The position numbers were made by a program, and so were the translations under genes. A stretch of DNA of 64,000 bases, from positions 49,519 through 113,518 of the forward strand of contig NZ_JAPFGA010000017.1 of assembly GCF_026241135.1 (NCBI RefSeq). The letters run 5' to 3'. Of the stretch, positions 25,546 to 35,042 are shown piece after piece (within the stretch, counting starts at the first letter, position 1; every line of letters begins with the position of its first letter). The notes beneath the pieces were generated by a model. It had not been told where the DNA came from and ran no database searches. It was given only the letters and a program-made list of their open reading frames with translations. This stretch comes from Galbibacter kalidii. GTDB lineage: Bacteria > Bacteroidota > Bacteroidia > Flavobacteriales > Flavobacteriaceae.

Positions 25546-25723
25546 TGTAATGATGTTTTTGGTTAGCTTACTGAAGTGATTTAACACTAAAGATACAATT
25601 ACTTTTGTAATGGTTCATATTTGGAAATAAACAAATCCCAAGCACCAAATTCCAAAAGCTACATTCTACCTGCTCTGCAAATGTCTCCTGACTTTGCGGC
25701 AAGCTTCCGTCACCCGTCATCGG

Positions 25724-26548
25724 TCACCCGTGATACTTCAAATACGCTTTTTCCAAACGCTCATCATAGTGGTTCTTTTTATACGACGAACCGTTGTAGG
25801 CGCGGGCAAAGCGTTTCCAATCTTTTTTCTGTAAGGAATCGATAAGCTTGTTGACTTTCAGGTATCTTCCAAAGGCAATGAGGTGTTCGCGTTCGTGCTC
25901 TTGCATGCGGTTTACAAAATCATCGATAGATTCATACCCCAGCGATTCGTAATGATACCCCATGATCTGAAAAACGCCCCAAGAAGCAGAAGCATGTGCG
26001 GCTTCGTGAAAAGCAGCGGTGTTTTTAATGCTTGTTGCATCATTTAGACGTGTGTATTCACCTTCTCCTCCCACATAGTGTTTTCTGGTCCATTTTTTAT
26101 AGAGTACATGAGCGGTTTCTTTAGATTGGTATTTCTTCGGATCGACATTTCTTTTTTTCAACTGCCGCCAAAAGATATGGCCTTCAAAAAGTATTTTAGC
26201 CTTTCCGGAAATCAAAAAACCACTTCCGTGGCTTTCCACTTCATTAACGGCTTTGACCACCGCCAGTTCGAGATCGAAGGTTTTGGCAAAATCGAGAAGG
26301 TCTTTTTCGGCAAGGAGTTTATCAGTATGGTCGAGCAATTCTTTTTTAAGGGCGAGCAATTTACTCCACGTCTTTATCCCTACAATACCGTCTATAACTA
26401 GGTTGTTTGTCCTTTGGAAATCACGCACGGCGGCATCGGTATCTTTTCCGAAGTACTTTGAGATTATAACATTGTACCCTAGTTTATTTAAGATCTGTTC
26501 CAATAAATAAACGGTCTGTCCATAGGATCTGTATTTTAAGGTTTTCAT
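25724..26548 (-). CDS. N-acetylmuramidase with peptidoglycan-binding domain
   Basis: 274 residues. Residues 1-70 form a PG_binding_1 module (YGQTVYLLEQILNKLGY, FQRTNNLVIDGIVGIKTW). Residues ~85-274 match the N-acetylmuramidase (DUF3380) domain, with AVNEVESHGSGF holding the likely catalytic Glu and ASWGVFQIMGYHYESLGY. It should cut the glycan chain of peptidoglycan. There is no signal peptide, as in phage endolysins, but I find no other phage gene nearby, so this may be a domesticated lysin or a protein exported another way. Confidence 0.88.
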   Translation of the reverse strand: MKTLKYRSYGQTVYLLEQILNKLGYNVIISKYFGKDTDAAVRDFQRTNNLVIDGIVGIKTWSKLLALKKELLDHTDKLLAEKDLLDFAKTFDLELAVVKAVNEVESHGSGFLISGKAKILFEGHIFWRQLKKRNVDPKKYQSKETAHVLYKKWTRKHYVGGEGEYTRLNDATSIKNTAAFHEAAHASASWGVFQIMGYHYESLGYESIDDFVNRMQEHEREHLIAFGRYLKVNKLIDSLQKKDWKRFARAYNGSSYKKNHYDERLEKAYLKYHG

Positions 26549-26830
26549 GGTTGATGGTTAAGGATTTGATTAAAATGATAGAACTTCTAAACTAAATATA
26601 GCAGTTTCTTGTGCATTTTATTGCTGTAATGGATTGTTTTTCATCGAATTAACATGTGATTACTTCGAAAACTTGAGGGGAAAATCCCCTTTTATTCTGC
26701 AAGGGTTGATTTCTAATCATCTAATAATAAATGCATTACATCGAATAAGCAGTTAAATGTCTGATTCTGAGTGTTAAAATAGTAAAATTTTGTCTTATCT
26801 TGGAATCTCTTAATCAAATCAACTAAAAAA

Positions 26831-27463
26831 ATGAAAAGACTTTATTCCAACCTATTAAAAATTAGCGGGTTATTATTATTTGTATTATTGTTAAACTCTT
26901 GTAATAATGAGCCTAATACAATCAGGTTTGACCCGGTGGACATCTCTAAAAAGAAGCTGAATCCTGAAAAAGCTTCTAAGTTGAGCAAACATTTTGTAAA
27001 AGATATTGAAGAGCTTTTTGCCAAGGCTGATTCTCTTGAGTATTACAAACAGATGATCGCGAAAATGCGTGAAGGAAACAACATGACAAAGCAAGAACCC
27101 CAAAAATTCACCAGAAAATCGCCTAAGTTTAACCTTTCGATTTCCAGTTGGTATTCTACTGATGAATTGTTGAGTTATATTAAAAGATCAAAAGATTCTG
27201 TAAAAGCAATGGGCGGGGAAGTAGATGGTTTCCGTATCTATATCGGGGTGTTCCCGGAAAATGATGAGAGAAAACCTAATACTTTGGCAACTTTTATCAC
27301 GCCAACCGGTTTTATACCGGATTCCACACAGAAAGCAGAAGGAAGTATCCTGCCTAATTTTGTAAAACCATATTATGCTGTATCCCCGGATATTACTGAG
27401 GTTGATGCAATGGAGTATGGTACAACTGGGGAACCTCCAAAAGCAACATATCCTCAACAGTAA
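26831..27463 (+). CDS. A1: lipoprotein of an uncharacterised A family
   Basis: A 210-residue lipoprotein (lipobox LNSC, Cys24). After DISKKKLNPEKASKLSKHF comes a helical stretch, then SSWYSTDELLSYIKRS and GFRIYIGVFPEND, ATFITPTGF. These blocks align with A2 at 28458 (WWPLEEIEEYIAY, GLRFFLGKYEDD, ATMFIAPTG), showing the two are homologous, and both end in a PP-containing tail. Function unknown. It is followed 14 bases later by the seven-helix protein B1, and A2 is followed by B2, so A and B are probably partners. Confidence 0.8.
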   Translation: MKRLYSNLLKISGLLLFVLLLNSCNNEPNTIRFDPVDISKKKLNPEKASKLSKHFVKDIEELFAKADSLEYYKQMIAKMREGNNMTKQEPQKFTRKSPKFNLSISSWYSTDELLSYIKRSKDSVKAMGGEVDGFRIYIGVFPENDERKPNTLATFITPTGFIPDSTQKAEGSILPNFVKPYYAVSPDITEVDAMEYGTTGEPPKATYPQQ

Positions 27464-27477
27464 TGATAAGGTAAAAG

Positions 27478-28200
27478 ATGGCCGATTTTGATTTTTATTT
27501 TAAACGATCGATATTTTTGTTTGAATTAACGGCATTTATTATCGGCCTTATTTGTTACGGTACATATAAAACTACCCCAAATAAGATTATTATTTATTTT
27601 TTGGTAATAACGCTGTTAAATGAAATTATTGGGTTAATTCCTATTATAGTATGGAAATTTCCTGAAAGTTCAATTGCCGGTTTTTTAGAAGCACATCTGC
27701 CAGACATTTTGGTTAGAAATAATATCTGGATTGCTAGTATACATTCGATTCTGTCTTTTTATATATTTCTAATTTATTTCAGGGAATTGTCTAAAAGAGA
27801 AAATTCAAGACTTAGAATGTTCAATTGGCTGTTGGTTATCTATACGGTTTCTGTAGTTTATGACCTTATTCATTATAAAACATTATACATAAAATTAGGA
27901 GATACTCATAGGATTGTAGGAGCCTTATGTTCTTTGATAGCAGCATTGTTATATATGAAGATAATGTTGAAAAGCGACCGAATTATTATGTTTTATAAAC
28001 AATTATCGTTTTGGATCATGGTTGGTATTATCTTTTTTAATTTGGTGACCATGCCTATTTTTATTTTTGCAGATCAACTCGGTTTTAGCGGTCCGGTTTA
28101 TAATTATGTACTCGTATTTTCATGCTATATTATGTATGGCTGTTTTATCGTAGGGTTTATTGTTCATGCAAGGCAGTGGCATCCCCCTCCGGTTCAGTGA
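27478..28200 (+). CDS. B1: seven-helix membrane protein
   Basis: A 240-residue protein with about seven hydrophobic segments. Family blocks: KTTPNKIIIYFLVITLLNEIIG in helix 2, LSFWIMVGIIFFNLVTMPIF in helix 6 and YGCFIVGFIVHAR at the end. It is the most diverged of four paralogues (others at 28840, 29606 and 30366). No enzyme motif is visible. Family-wide conserved points are K-Y/T-x-x-TP, an acidic residue in helix 2, F/YWI in helix 6 and the terminal GF-I-x-AR. A sensor, scaffold or transporter role cannot be told apart from sequence alone. Confidence 0.8.
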   Translation: MADFDFYFKRSIFLFELTAFIIGLICYGTYKTTPNKIIIYFLVITLLNEIIGLIPIIVWKFPESSIAGFLEAHLPDILVRNNIWIASIHSILSFYIFLIYFRELSKRENSRLRMFNWLLVIYTVSVVYDLIHYKTLYIKLGDTHRIVGALCSLIAALLYMKIMLKSDRIIMFYKQLSFWIMVGIIFFNLVTMPIFIFADQLGFSGPVYNYVLVFSCYIMYGCFIVGFIVHARQWHPPPVQ

Positions 28201-28210
28201 AACGTTACAA

Positions 28211-28303
28211 TTTCCTTCCCTTAAGGGAGACTGGGAGGGGATAAGCTCTAAATTCCAATACACAAACCAAAAACCTATACATTCCTGATTAGAGTTGACC
28301 GGT
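28211..28303. repeat. Composite intergenic element, second copy
   Basis: CTTCCCTTAAGGGAGACTGGGAGGGG is followed by ATTCCAATACAC and then ATTCCTGATTAGAGTTGACC and TTTTCAAAAC. The same order is present at 7306-7378. It separates the A1-B1 pair from A2-B2. Confidence 0.6.
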
Positions 28304-28457
28304 TTTCAAAACTGTACTTTTAATCTCGTATTTTCACCATCAATTCCCAATAAAAAATTTATGCTCATTACGTAGAAAATGTTATATTCGCGAGGAAAGA
28401 AGAATTCAGGGGCTCAGGATTCAAGAAATAACTAATAACCGACAACTAGATATAAAA

Positions 28458-28838
28458 ATGCCAAAACCTGCAAAATGCATTTCGCCAAAGAAGGCGAAGA
28501 AACTACAAGAAAAGTATATTAAAACCATTGAAAAAGCGCTAAAAAAGGAATTTGGCAAAGAACAATGCCGTGATTTTTGGTGGCCTTTGGAAGAGATTGA
28601 AGAGTATATCGCTTATGTAAAAAGCGAGACTAAAGACAAAGACTATAAAAACTTGGGACTTCGTTTTTTCCTCGGGAAATATGAAGACGATGAAAATGAT
28701 GGTAGCGCCACTATGTTTATAGCTCCTACCGGAACTAAGGAAACAGCGATTTCGGCTATGAAGGTAGGTACTGAAACCATTGAGGAAGTTGACCCTTTAA
28801 ACATGAATCAAGGAGGATGGCCTCCTAAAGACTATTGA
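28458..28838 (+). CDS. A2: soluble protein of the A family
   Basis: 126 residues with no signal peptide (MPKPAKCISPKKAKKLQEKY), so apparently cytoplasmic, unlike its relative A1. Helical N-terminus, then DFWWPLEEIEEYIAYVKSET, LGLRFFLGKYEDD and ATMFIAPTGTKE, ending GGWPPKDY. I recall proteins with W-x-x-x-EE-x-x-YI and PTG blocks in many Bacteroidota genomes, always without a function. Its stop is one base before the TTG start of B2. TATATTCG at 28383-28390 is a candidate -7 box. Confidence 0.78.
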   Translation: MPKPAKCISPKKAKKLQEKYIKTIEKALKKEFGKEQCRDFWWPLEEIEEYIAYVKSETKDKDYKNLGLRFFLGKYEDDENDGSATMFIAPTGTKETAISAMKVGTETIEEVDPLNMNQGGWPPKDY

Positions 28839-28839
28839 T

Positions 28840-29550
28840 TTGTTTGTAGATTTTTACAGAGATTTAATCTTTTATCTGCAAATATTAGCAGCTATTGTTG
28901 CTTCAATAACATATGGAAAATACCGGCATACACCCTGCCGGTATTTTTTGTTCTTATTGTGGCTTACCGTATTTGTTGAAACCCTTGGTTTACTACGGTT
29001 TTATAACTATTATCATCCGGAACATCCCATAATGGTGTTTTTTAAGAATATATTGGGCGAGAGTAGGGTGGATTCCAATTTTTGGCTCTACAATATATTT
29101 AATCCGATTTCCTACTTGATTTATTTTATATTTTTTTATAATTTCCTAAGACAGTTGTATAAAAAGTGGGTTGTAACTATAATCCTGTTATTTGTATTAA
29201 TCGTATTCTTTTTTGTCTTGGATGATTCCACTTCCTTTAATAAAAGAATGTTTTCAGAAATATATATAGCTGGAGCATTATTTTATTTGACATGTTACTG
29301 TTTATATTTTTATGAACTCCTACAGAGCAATGTGGTGTTAAAGCTTCATAAATCATTGCCTTTTTGGATTGCTACCGGAGCTTTGGTCTTTAATCTAATG
29401 ACCATTCCCATATTTGTATTTTCTGAACAACTTAATTATTCGCATCAATATTACAGAGGGATATTAAATATTTCCAATATTGTACTCTACGGTTGTTTTA
29501 TCATCGGGTTTATCATCAATGCGAGAAATCAGAAAATAACCCAACCTTGA
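28840..29550 (+). CDS. B2: seven-helix membrane protein
   Basis: 236 residues; predicted helices near 8-24, 34-52, 86-105, 110-126, 139-160, 174-196 and 210-232. Key blocks: KYRHTPCRYFLFLLWLTVF, ETLGLLR, LPFWIATGALVFNLMTIPIF, FSEQLNYS and YGCFIIGFIINARNQ. The start is TTG one base after the A2 stop, so translation is coupled. It is very close to B4 over nearly its whole length. Its last 63 bases plus 48 following bases are almost identical to the end of B3, which marks recent duplication or gene conversion. Confidence 0.8.
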   Translation: MFVDFYRDLIFYLQILAAIVASITYGKYRHTPCRYFLFLLWLTVFVETLGLLRFYNYYHPEHPIMVFFKNILGESRVDSNFWLYNIFNPISYLIYFIFFYNFLRQLYKKWVVTIILLFVLIVFFFVLDDSTSFNKRMFSEIYIAGALFYLTCYCLYFYELLQSNVVLKLHKSLPFWIATGALVFNLMTIPIFVFSEQLNYSHQYYRGILNISNIVLYGCFIIGFIINARNQKITQP

Positions 29551-29597
29551 ATTTTCTTTGTAAGTTTAACCTCAGAGTTAGTTCCCCTAAATACTAT
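29487..29597 (+). repeat. 111-bp direct repeat, first copy (end of B2)
   Basis: Matches 30250-30360 at 108 of 111 positions. It includes the last codons of the gene, the stop and the spacer to the next gene. Confidence 0.9.
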
Positions 29598-29605
29598 TGA
29601 ACGTA

Positions 29606-30313
29606 ATGGAATATTTAAGGTTTAGTATTCACTTTTTAATAATCTTAACCGTTGTAATTGCGATTATAACGTATAAAAAATACCGATTAACACCGAATCG
29701 GTATTTTTTATATTATTTGTTGATTACATTGCTTACAGAAATATTAGGATTCATACCTTATATTTATCTCTATCACCCGGAATCTATATATGCAGGCTTT
29801 TTAAAGGCCATATTCCCTAAAAAGCTTTTAAATGTTAACTACTGGATATACAATTTGTTCAGGATATATACATTTGGCTTTTATATTTTTTATTATTTTA
29901 AACTGGTCAAAGAGAAGTTCAGTAAGCATTCTTTATATGGCTTAGGGATTTTATATGGACTTTTTGTGTTCATTGATTTTTATTTTAACCATGAAAATTT
30001 TGTCACACAAAATTTTATGATAGTAAGAATTTCAGGTTCAATTATATTGTTATTGTCCATCATCATTTATTGTAGGGAGATTTTTAGAACTAATCAGATA
30101 TTATATTTACATAAGAGACTGTCTTATTGGATTTCCGGCGGTTCTTTGTTTTATTTTTTGGTAACGATTCCTATTTTTCTGTTTGCTAAGCAATTAGATA
30201 TATCTAGAGGAATTTATTTATTTATATTGTTGGTTTCAAACTTTGTACACTACGGTTGTTTTATCACCGGGTTTATCATCAATGCGAGAAATCAGAAAAT
30301 AACCCAACCTTGA
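29606..30313 (+). CDS. B3: seven-helix membrane protein
   Basis: 235 residues from ATG 29606 (an in-frame TTG lies at 29597). Same plan as B2: KKYRLTPNRYFLYYLLITLL, TEILGFIP, NVNYWIYNLF, LSYWISGGSLFYFLVTIPIF and YGCFITGFIINARNQ. The body differs clearly from B2 and B4, but the last 60-odd bases and the spacer are copied from, or into, B2. It lies between the near-identical B2 and B4. Confidence 0.8.
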   Translation: MEYLRFSIHFLIILTVVIAIITYKKYRLTPNRYFLYYLLITLLTEILGFIPYIYLYHPESIYAGFLKAIFPKKLLNVNYWIYNLFRIYTFGFYIFYYFKLVKEKFSKHSLYGLGILYGLFVFIDFYFNHENFVTQNFMIVRISGSIILLLSIIIYCREIFRTNQILYLHKRLSYWISGGSLFYFLVTIPIFLFAKQLDISRGIYLFILLVSNFVHYGCFITGFIINARNQKITQP

Positions 30314-30360
30314 ATTTTCTTTGTAAGTTTAACCATAGAGTTAGTTCCCCTAAATACTAT
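30250..30360 (+). repeat. 111-bp direct repeat, second copy (end of B3)
   Basis: Second copy of the repeat at 29487-29597; the three differences are one T/C change in the coding end and two adjacent changes in the spacer. Confidence 0.9.
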
Positions 30361-30365
30361 ATGAT

Positions 30366-31082
30366 TTGTTTGTAGACTTTTACAGAGATTTAATTTTTTA
30401 TCTGGAAATATTGGCAGCCATTGTGGCCACCATAACCTTTAAAAAATATAAACATACGCCCTGTCGTTATTTTTTATTTTTATTGTGGTTGACCGTGTTT
30501 GTGGAAACCTTGGGTTTGTTGCGGTTTTATAACTATTACTATCCGGAACACCCTGTAATGATGTTTTTCAGGAATATATTGGGAGAGAGCAGGGTAGCAT
30601 CCAATTTTTGGATCTATAATATATTTATTCCGGTATCCTATTTGACTTATTTTGTCTTTTTTTATGCTTTCCTAAAACAGATATATAAAAAATGGGTTTT
30701 AGCTATATTGATATTATATGTGTTAGTGGTTGCTTTTTCAGTTTTATACCGTATAAATTCTTTTAATGAGGGGTATTTGTCAGAAATCGATATTGCAGGG
30801 GCATTATTTTATTTGGTATGTTACTGTTTGTATTTTTATGAACTTTTGCATAGTAATGAGGTGTTAAAACTCTACAAGTCATTACCTTTTTGGATTCTTA
30901 CAGGAGCTTTGATCTTTAATTTGACAACCATACCTATATTTGTGTTTTCAGAGCAGCTTAATTATTCAAATCATTACAGGGTAGTATTAAATATTTCCAA
31001 TATCGTTCTCTATGGTTGTTTTATAACCGGGTTTATCATCAATGCGAGAAACCTGAAAAACCTTAAAATCACTAACCTTTAA
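30366..31082 (+). CDS. B4: seven-helix membrane protein
   Basis: 238 residues, start TTG 30366 in the same local context as B2 (GATTTGTTTGTAGA). B4 and B2 share long blocks, e.g. TPCRYFLFLLWLTVFVETLG, NILGESRV and SEQLNYS, and are plainly the youngest pair of the array. Seven predicted helices. It is the last gene of the array and is followed by two diverged 21-bp units and the pfkA leader. Confidence 0.8.
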   Translation: MFVDFYRDLIFYLEILAAIVATITFKKYKHTPCRYFLFLLWLTVFVETLGLLRFYNYYYPEHPVMMFFRNILGESRVASNFWIYNIFIPVSYLTYFVFFYAFLKQIYKKWVLAILILYVLVVAFSVLYRINSFNEGYLSEIDIAGALFYLVCYCLYFYELLHSNEVLKLYKSLPFWILTGALIFNLTTIPIFVFSEQLNYSNHYRVVLNISNIVLYGCFITGFIINARNLKNLKITNL

Positions 31083-31093
31083 TATAAAACAAT

Positions 31094-31135
31094 CATCCCC
31101 ATTTAGTCTTGGAGCATCCTCATTCAGTTTTGGAG
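31094..31135. repeat. Two diverged 21-bp units
   Basis: CATCCCCATTTAGTCTTGG and CATCCTCATTCAGTTTTGG each with AG make two 21-base units related to the array at 331-603 (CATCCCCATTTTACTTTTT). A CTTC-type low-complexity run follows. Confidence 0.7.
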
Positions 31136-31316
31136 TTCCAACTCCCAACTCCTGACTTCCGACTTAAAAAAAGCAATCGATGTAAAAAAAATTAATGTAT
31201 TTGTTAGGAATTTAATAACGAAAACGATTGAATCTTTCATTATTGTATTTTTAGGGCAAAGAATATAAGAAAATTGAAAATTCTTTGGTAGTTTTACCGT
31301 CCAAATAAAAAAATTA

Positions 31317-32303
31317 ATGTCTGCTAAGATTAAAAAGATAGGAGTTATGACGTCCGGTGGTGATGCACCGGGAATGAATGCCGCTATTAGATCGGTGGTG
31401 AGAACATGTGCATATCACAATATAGAATGTGTAGGTATCTATAGAGGATACCAAGGGCTTATTGAAGGGGAAATGAAGGAGTTGAATGCCCGTAGTGTGA
31501 GAAACATCATCAATAGGGGAGGGACTATCCTTAAATCAGCACGATCAAAAGAATTCAGAACGAAAGAAGGTAGACAAAAAGCCCATGAGAATTTAGTAAA
31601 GAACGATATCGAGGCTTTGGTCCTCATTGGTGGTGACGGAACATTTACCGGGGGGATGATCTTTAACGAAGAGTTTGGTTATCCCGTTATCGGAATTCCT
31701 GGAACCATCGACAACGATATCTACGGAACCATGTCTACCCTGGGGTATGATACGGCCTTAAACACGGTTGTAGAGGCTATTGACAGGATCCGCGATACGG
31801 CCAGTTCCCATGATCGCTTGTTCTTTGTTGAGGTAATGGGACGGGATGCCGGACATATTGCCTTGAACGTAGGGGTAGGTGCCGGAGCCGAAGAAATATT
31901 GATTCCTGAAGAAAATTTAGGTCTCGAAAGACTTTTAGAATCTCTGGAACACAGTAGGACAACAGGAAAAACTTCCAGTATCGTTGTGGTTGCTGAAGGG
32001 GATAAATCAGGAAAGAACGTGTTTGAACTGGCTGAATATGTAGAGGAAAACCTTCCGAATTACGATATTCGTGTTTCCGTTCTCGGTCACATGCAGCGCG
32101 GGGGATCACCTTCTTGCTACGACAGGGTACTCGCCAGTAGAATGGGAGTGAAAGCCGTTGAAACCCTACTCGAAGGGAAGTCCAATTATATGGTGGGAGT
32201 CATCAAAGATGAAATCATCCTTACACCATTGGATCTTGCAGTAAAAGGAAAATCAGAGATCGATAAGGAACTTATTCGGGTTTCAGAGATCATGTCAACA
32301 TAA
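31317..32303 (+). CDS. pfkA: ATP-dependent 6-phosphofructokinase
   Basis: A 328-residue bacterial PfkA. GVMTSGGDAPGMNAAIR holds the ATP-binding start, VLIGGDGTFTGG the GGDGT phosphate loop, GIPGTIDNDI the catalytic TIDND with the general base Asp, and EVMGRDAGHIAL the fructose-6-phosphate contacts. It makes fructose 1,6-bisphosphate, the committed glycolytic step, in the cytoplasm. gap follows 42 bases downstream, so the two glycolytic genes form one unit. Confidence 0.97.
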   Translation: MSAKIKKIGVMTSGGDAPGMNAAIRSVVRTCAYHNIECVGIYRGYQGLIEGEMKELNARSVRNIINRGGTILKSARSKEFRTKEGRQKAHENLVKNDIEALVLIGGDGTFTGGMIFNEEFGYPVIGIPGTIDNDIYGTMSTLGYDTALNTVVEAIDRIRDTASSHDRLFFVEVMGRDAGHIALNVGVGAGAEEILIPEENLGLERLLESLEHSRTTGKTSSIVVVAEGDKSGKNVFELAEYVEENLPNYDIRVSVLGHMQRGGSPSCYDRVLASRMGVKAVETLLEGKSNYMVGVIKDEIILTPLDLAVKGKSEIDKELIRVSEIMST

Positions 32304-32339
32304 AAATTAAAAACAGATAATTAATAAATTAAAACTTAG

Positions 32340-33347
<1,008 letters not shown>

Positions 33348-33412
33348 TTTTTTTGAATACGGAACCGGATTCCTGTGTTTGAGCAGGAACTCTTAACTTA
33401 AATTAAAACTAA

Positions 33413-34270
33413 ATGATTTTAATTGTAGATAGCGGTGCAACAAAATCAGATTGGATCGCATTGGATGAAGATGGGGATAAGCTGTTTATTACCAAAACCT
33501 TAGGACTTAGTCCGGAAGTGTTGAGTAGGGAGATTATAGATGAACGCCTTACAAACAACTTTGAGTTGTATAAACACCGTAAGGAGGTTACTCAGCTATA
33601 TTTCTATGGTGCAGGTGCGGGAACAGAACGGATGAGGAAATTCTTGAAGGATATTTTCACCGATTATTTCACCAATGCAAAAATAACGGTCAAAGAAGAT
33701 ACATATGCAGCTATCTATGCAACTGTAAGCCCCGATGAACAGGCAATTGTCTGTATCTTGGGAACAGGTTCCAATTGTAGTTATTGGGATGGAAAGGAAC
33801 TTTTTCAGAAGGTAACTTCCTTAGGGTATATTTTAATGGACGATTGTAGTGGAAATTATTTCGGAAGACAATTGATAAGAGATTATTATTACCATAAGAT
33901 CCCGGAAAAACTGGCTGTGAAATTCGCTAGCGAGTATGACCTGGAAGAAGACAGTGTAAAAAATCATTTGTACAAACAACCAAACCCGAACACTTATCTG
34001 GCGACCTTTGCCCGTTTTGTTATTCAGAACAAGGACGAGGAATACAGTCAGAAACTGATAAGAAAAGGGATGCAGTTGTTTATCGATAACTCCATAACCC
34101 AATACGAACAAGCCAAAGAGGTGCCGATTCATTTTATAGGTAGTATTGCTTACTATTTACAGGATGAATTGAAGGAGATATTGGCAGAAAACGGACTTAG
34201 TTTGGGGAAAGTGTTAAGAAGACCTATTGATGGTCTGGTCGATTATCACAAATCGATTTTGTTTGAGTAG
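33413..34270 (+). CDS. BadF/BadG-type ATPase, N-acetylglucosamine kinase-like
   Basis: A 285-residue member of the ASKHA fold: ILIVDSGATKSDWIALD is the first phosphate motif, VCILGTGSNCSYWDG the second, and IHFIGSIAYYLQDEL the adenosine motif. Homologues are annotated as N-acetylglucosamine kinase, so phosphorylation of an amino sugar (for example recycled cell-wall GlcNAc) is the likely role. It follows gap after 65 bases and ends at a strong terminator, so it probably belongs to the pfkA-gap unit. Confidence 0.85.
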   Translation: MILIVDSGATKSDWIALDEDGDKLFITKTLGLSPEVLSREIIDERLTNNFELYKHRKEVTQLYFYGAGAGTERMRKFLKDIFTDYFTNAKITVKEDTYAAIYATVSPDEQAIVCILGTGSNCSYWDGKELFQKVTSLGYILMDDCSGNYFGRQLIRDYYYHKIPEKLAVKFASEYDLEEDSVKNHLYKQPNPNTYLATFARFVIQNKDEEYSQKLIRKGMQLFIDNSITQYEQAKEVPIHFIGSIAYYLQDELKEILAENGLSLGKVLRRPIDGLVDYHKSILFE

Positions 34271-34294
34271 AGAGCGTTTTGAAATAGAATAAAT

Positions 34295-34327
34295 AAAAAA
34301 GGAGCTTTGATTTAAAGCTCCTTTTTT
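34295..34327 (+). terminator. Rho-independent terminator after the kinase gene
   Basis: AAAAAAGGAGCTTT and AAAGCTCCTTTTTT pair perfectly around a short loop, 25 bases after the stop codon. Confidence 0.92.
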
Positions 34328-34351
34328 GTGTTTTATGCTTTTAGGTCGAGT

Positions 34352-34475
34352 GCCTTCTAAAAAGTAATGTAAATTGGATATTGTCAGGTTGAGCGCAGTC
34401 GAAACCTATTAATTTCTGTTGGTTATATAGTTCTCGACTGCGCTCGAACTGACATAAAACAATCTTTTAGCTCCT
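34352..34475. repeat. Inverted-repeat element, copy 4 (uninterrupted inner arms)
   Basis: Inner arms TGTCAGGTTGAGCGCAGTCG (34382-34401) and CGACTGCGCTCGAACTGACA (34434-34453) pair almost fully; outer ends TTCTAAAAAG and ATCTTTTAG. This copy shows the uninterrupted ('empty') arrangement against which the inserted palindrome at 53952-53975 can be seen. It lies between two converging genes. Confidence 0.85.
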
Positions 34476-34494
34476 CCCTTTTTTTGTATTCTAT

Positions 34495-34875
34495 CTACCC
34501 AACCGCGATCATCGATATTTCCACATTTACATTTTTGGGCAGGCAGGCAACTTCCACAGTTTCCCTGGCCGGAGCGGTAACTTCATCAAAATAAGAACCG
34601 TAAATACTGTTTATCTTGGCAAAATCGTTCATATCGTTTAAGAAAATCGAACTCTTTACCACATTTTCAAAGCTCATACCTGCGGCTTCCAGCACAGCAC
34701 TTAGATTTTTCATCACCTGTTTGGCTTCTTCTTCAACACCACCGGTCAACAATGTTCCTGTTTCTGGGTCGATAGCTATTTGTCCGGAGATGTACAAACT
34801 ACCATTGGCCAAAACAGCTTGATTATAGGGCCCTAACGGAGCCGGAGCCTTATCGGTGTTTATAATTTTCTTCAT
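34495..34875 (-). CDS. ridA: RidA family reactive-intermediate deaminase
   Basis: 126 residues: KAPAPLGPYNQAVLANGSLY and YISGQIAIDPETG at the start, then ETVEVACLPKNVNVEISMIA with the conserved Arg (PARETV) and Glu. It hydrolyses reactive enamine/imine intermediates such as 2-aminoacrylate to keto acids, protecting PLP enzymes. The ATG at 34875 is preferred over the TTG immediately before it. It lies downstream of lptD on the same strand, separated by a heptamer microsatellite. Confidence 0.95.
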   Translation of the reverse strand: MKKIINTDKAPAPLGPYNQAVLANGSLYISGQIAIDPETGTLLTGGVEEEAKQVMKNLSAVLEAAGMSFENVVKSSIFLNDMNDFAKINSIYGSYFDEVTAPARETVEVACLPKNVNVEISMIAVG

Positions 34876-34979
34876 CAATTAAAAGTTTTAGAATTTAAAA
34901 AAGGAAAGTTAATCAATTACCAATAATTTTGATACTCTTCACTGGAATTTTGTTTAGGGGTTTAAAAAAGTTTTGCTTT

Positions 34980-35042
34980 CAACCAACAACCAACAACCAA
35001 CAACCAACAACCAACAACCAACAACCAACAACCAACAACCAC
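34980..35042. repeat. Heptanucleotide tandem repeat (CAACCAA)n, about 9 copies
   Basis: Sixty-three bases of near-perfect 7-base units (TTGGTTG on the other strand). It ends directly at the stop codon of lptD (35043-35045). Such microsatellites change length by slippage, so copy number is probably variable between cells or strains. Confidence 0.95.

Noticed and set aside
25724..26548. Prophage remnant suggested by the endolysin-like muramidase
   Set aside because: No capsid, tail, integrase or holin gene lies nearby; xerD is 17 kb away and of housekeeping type.
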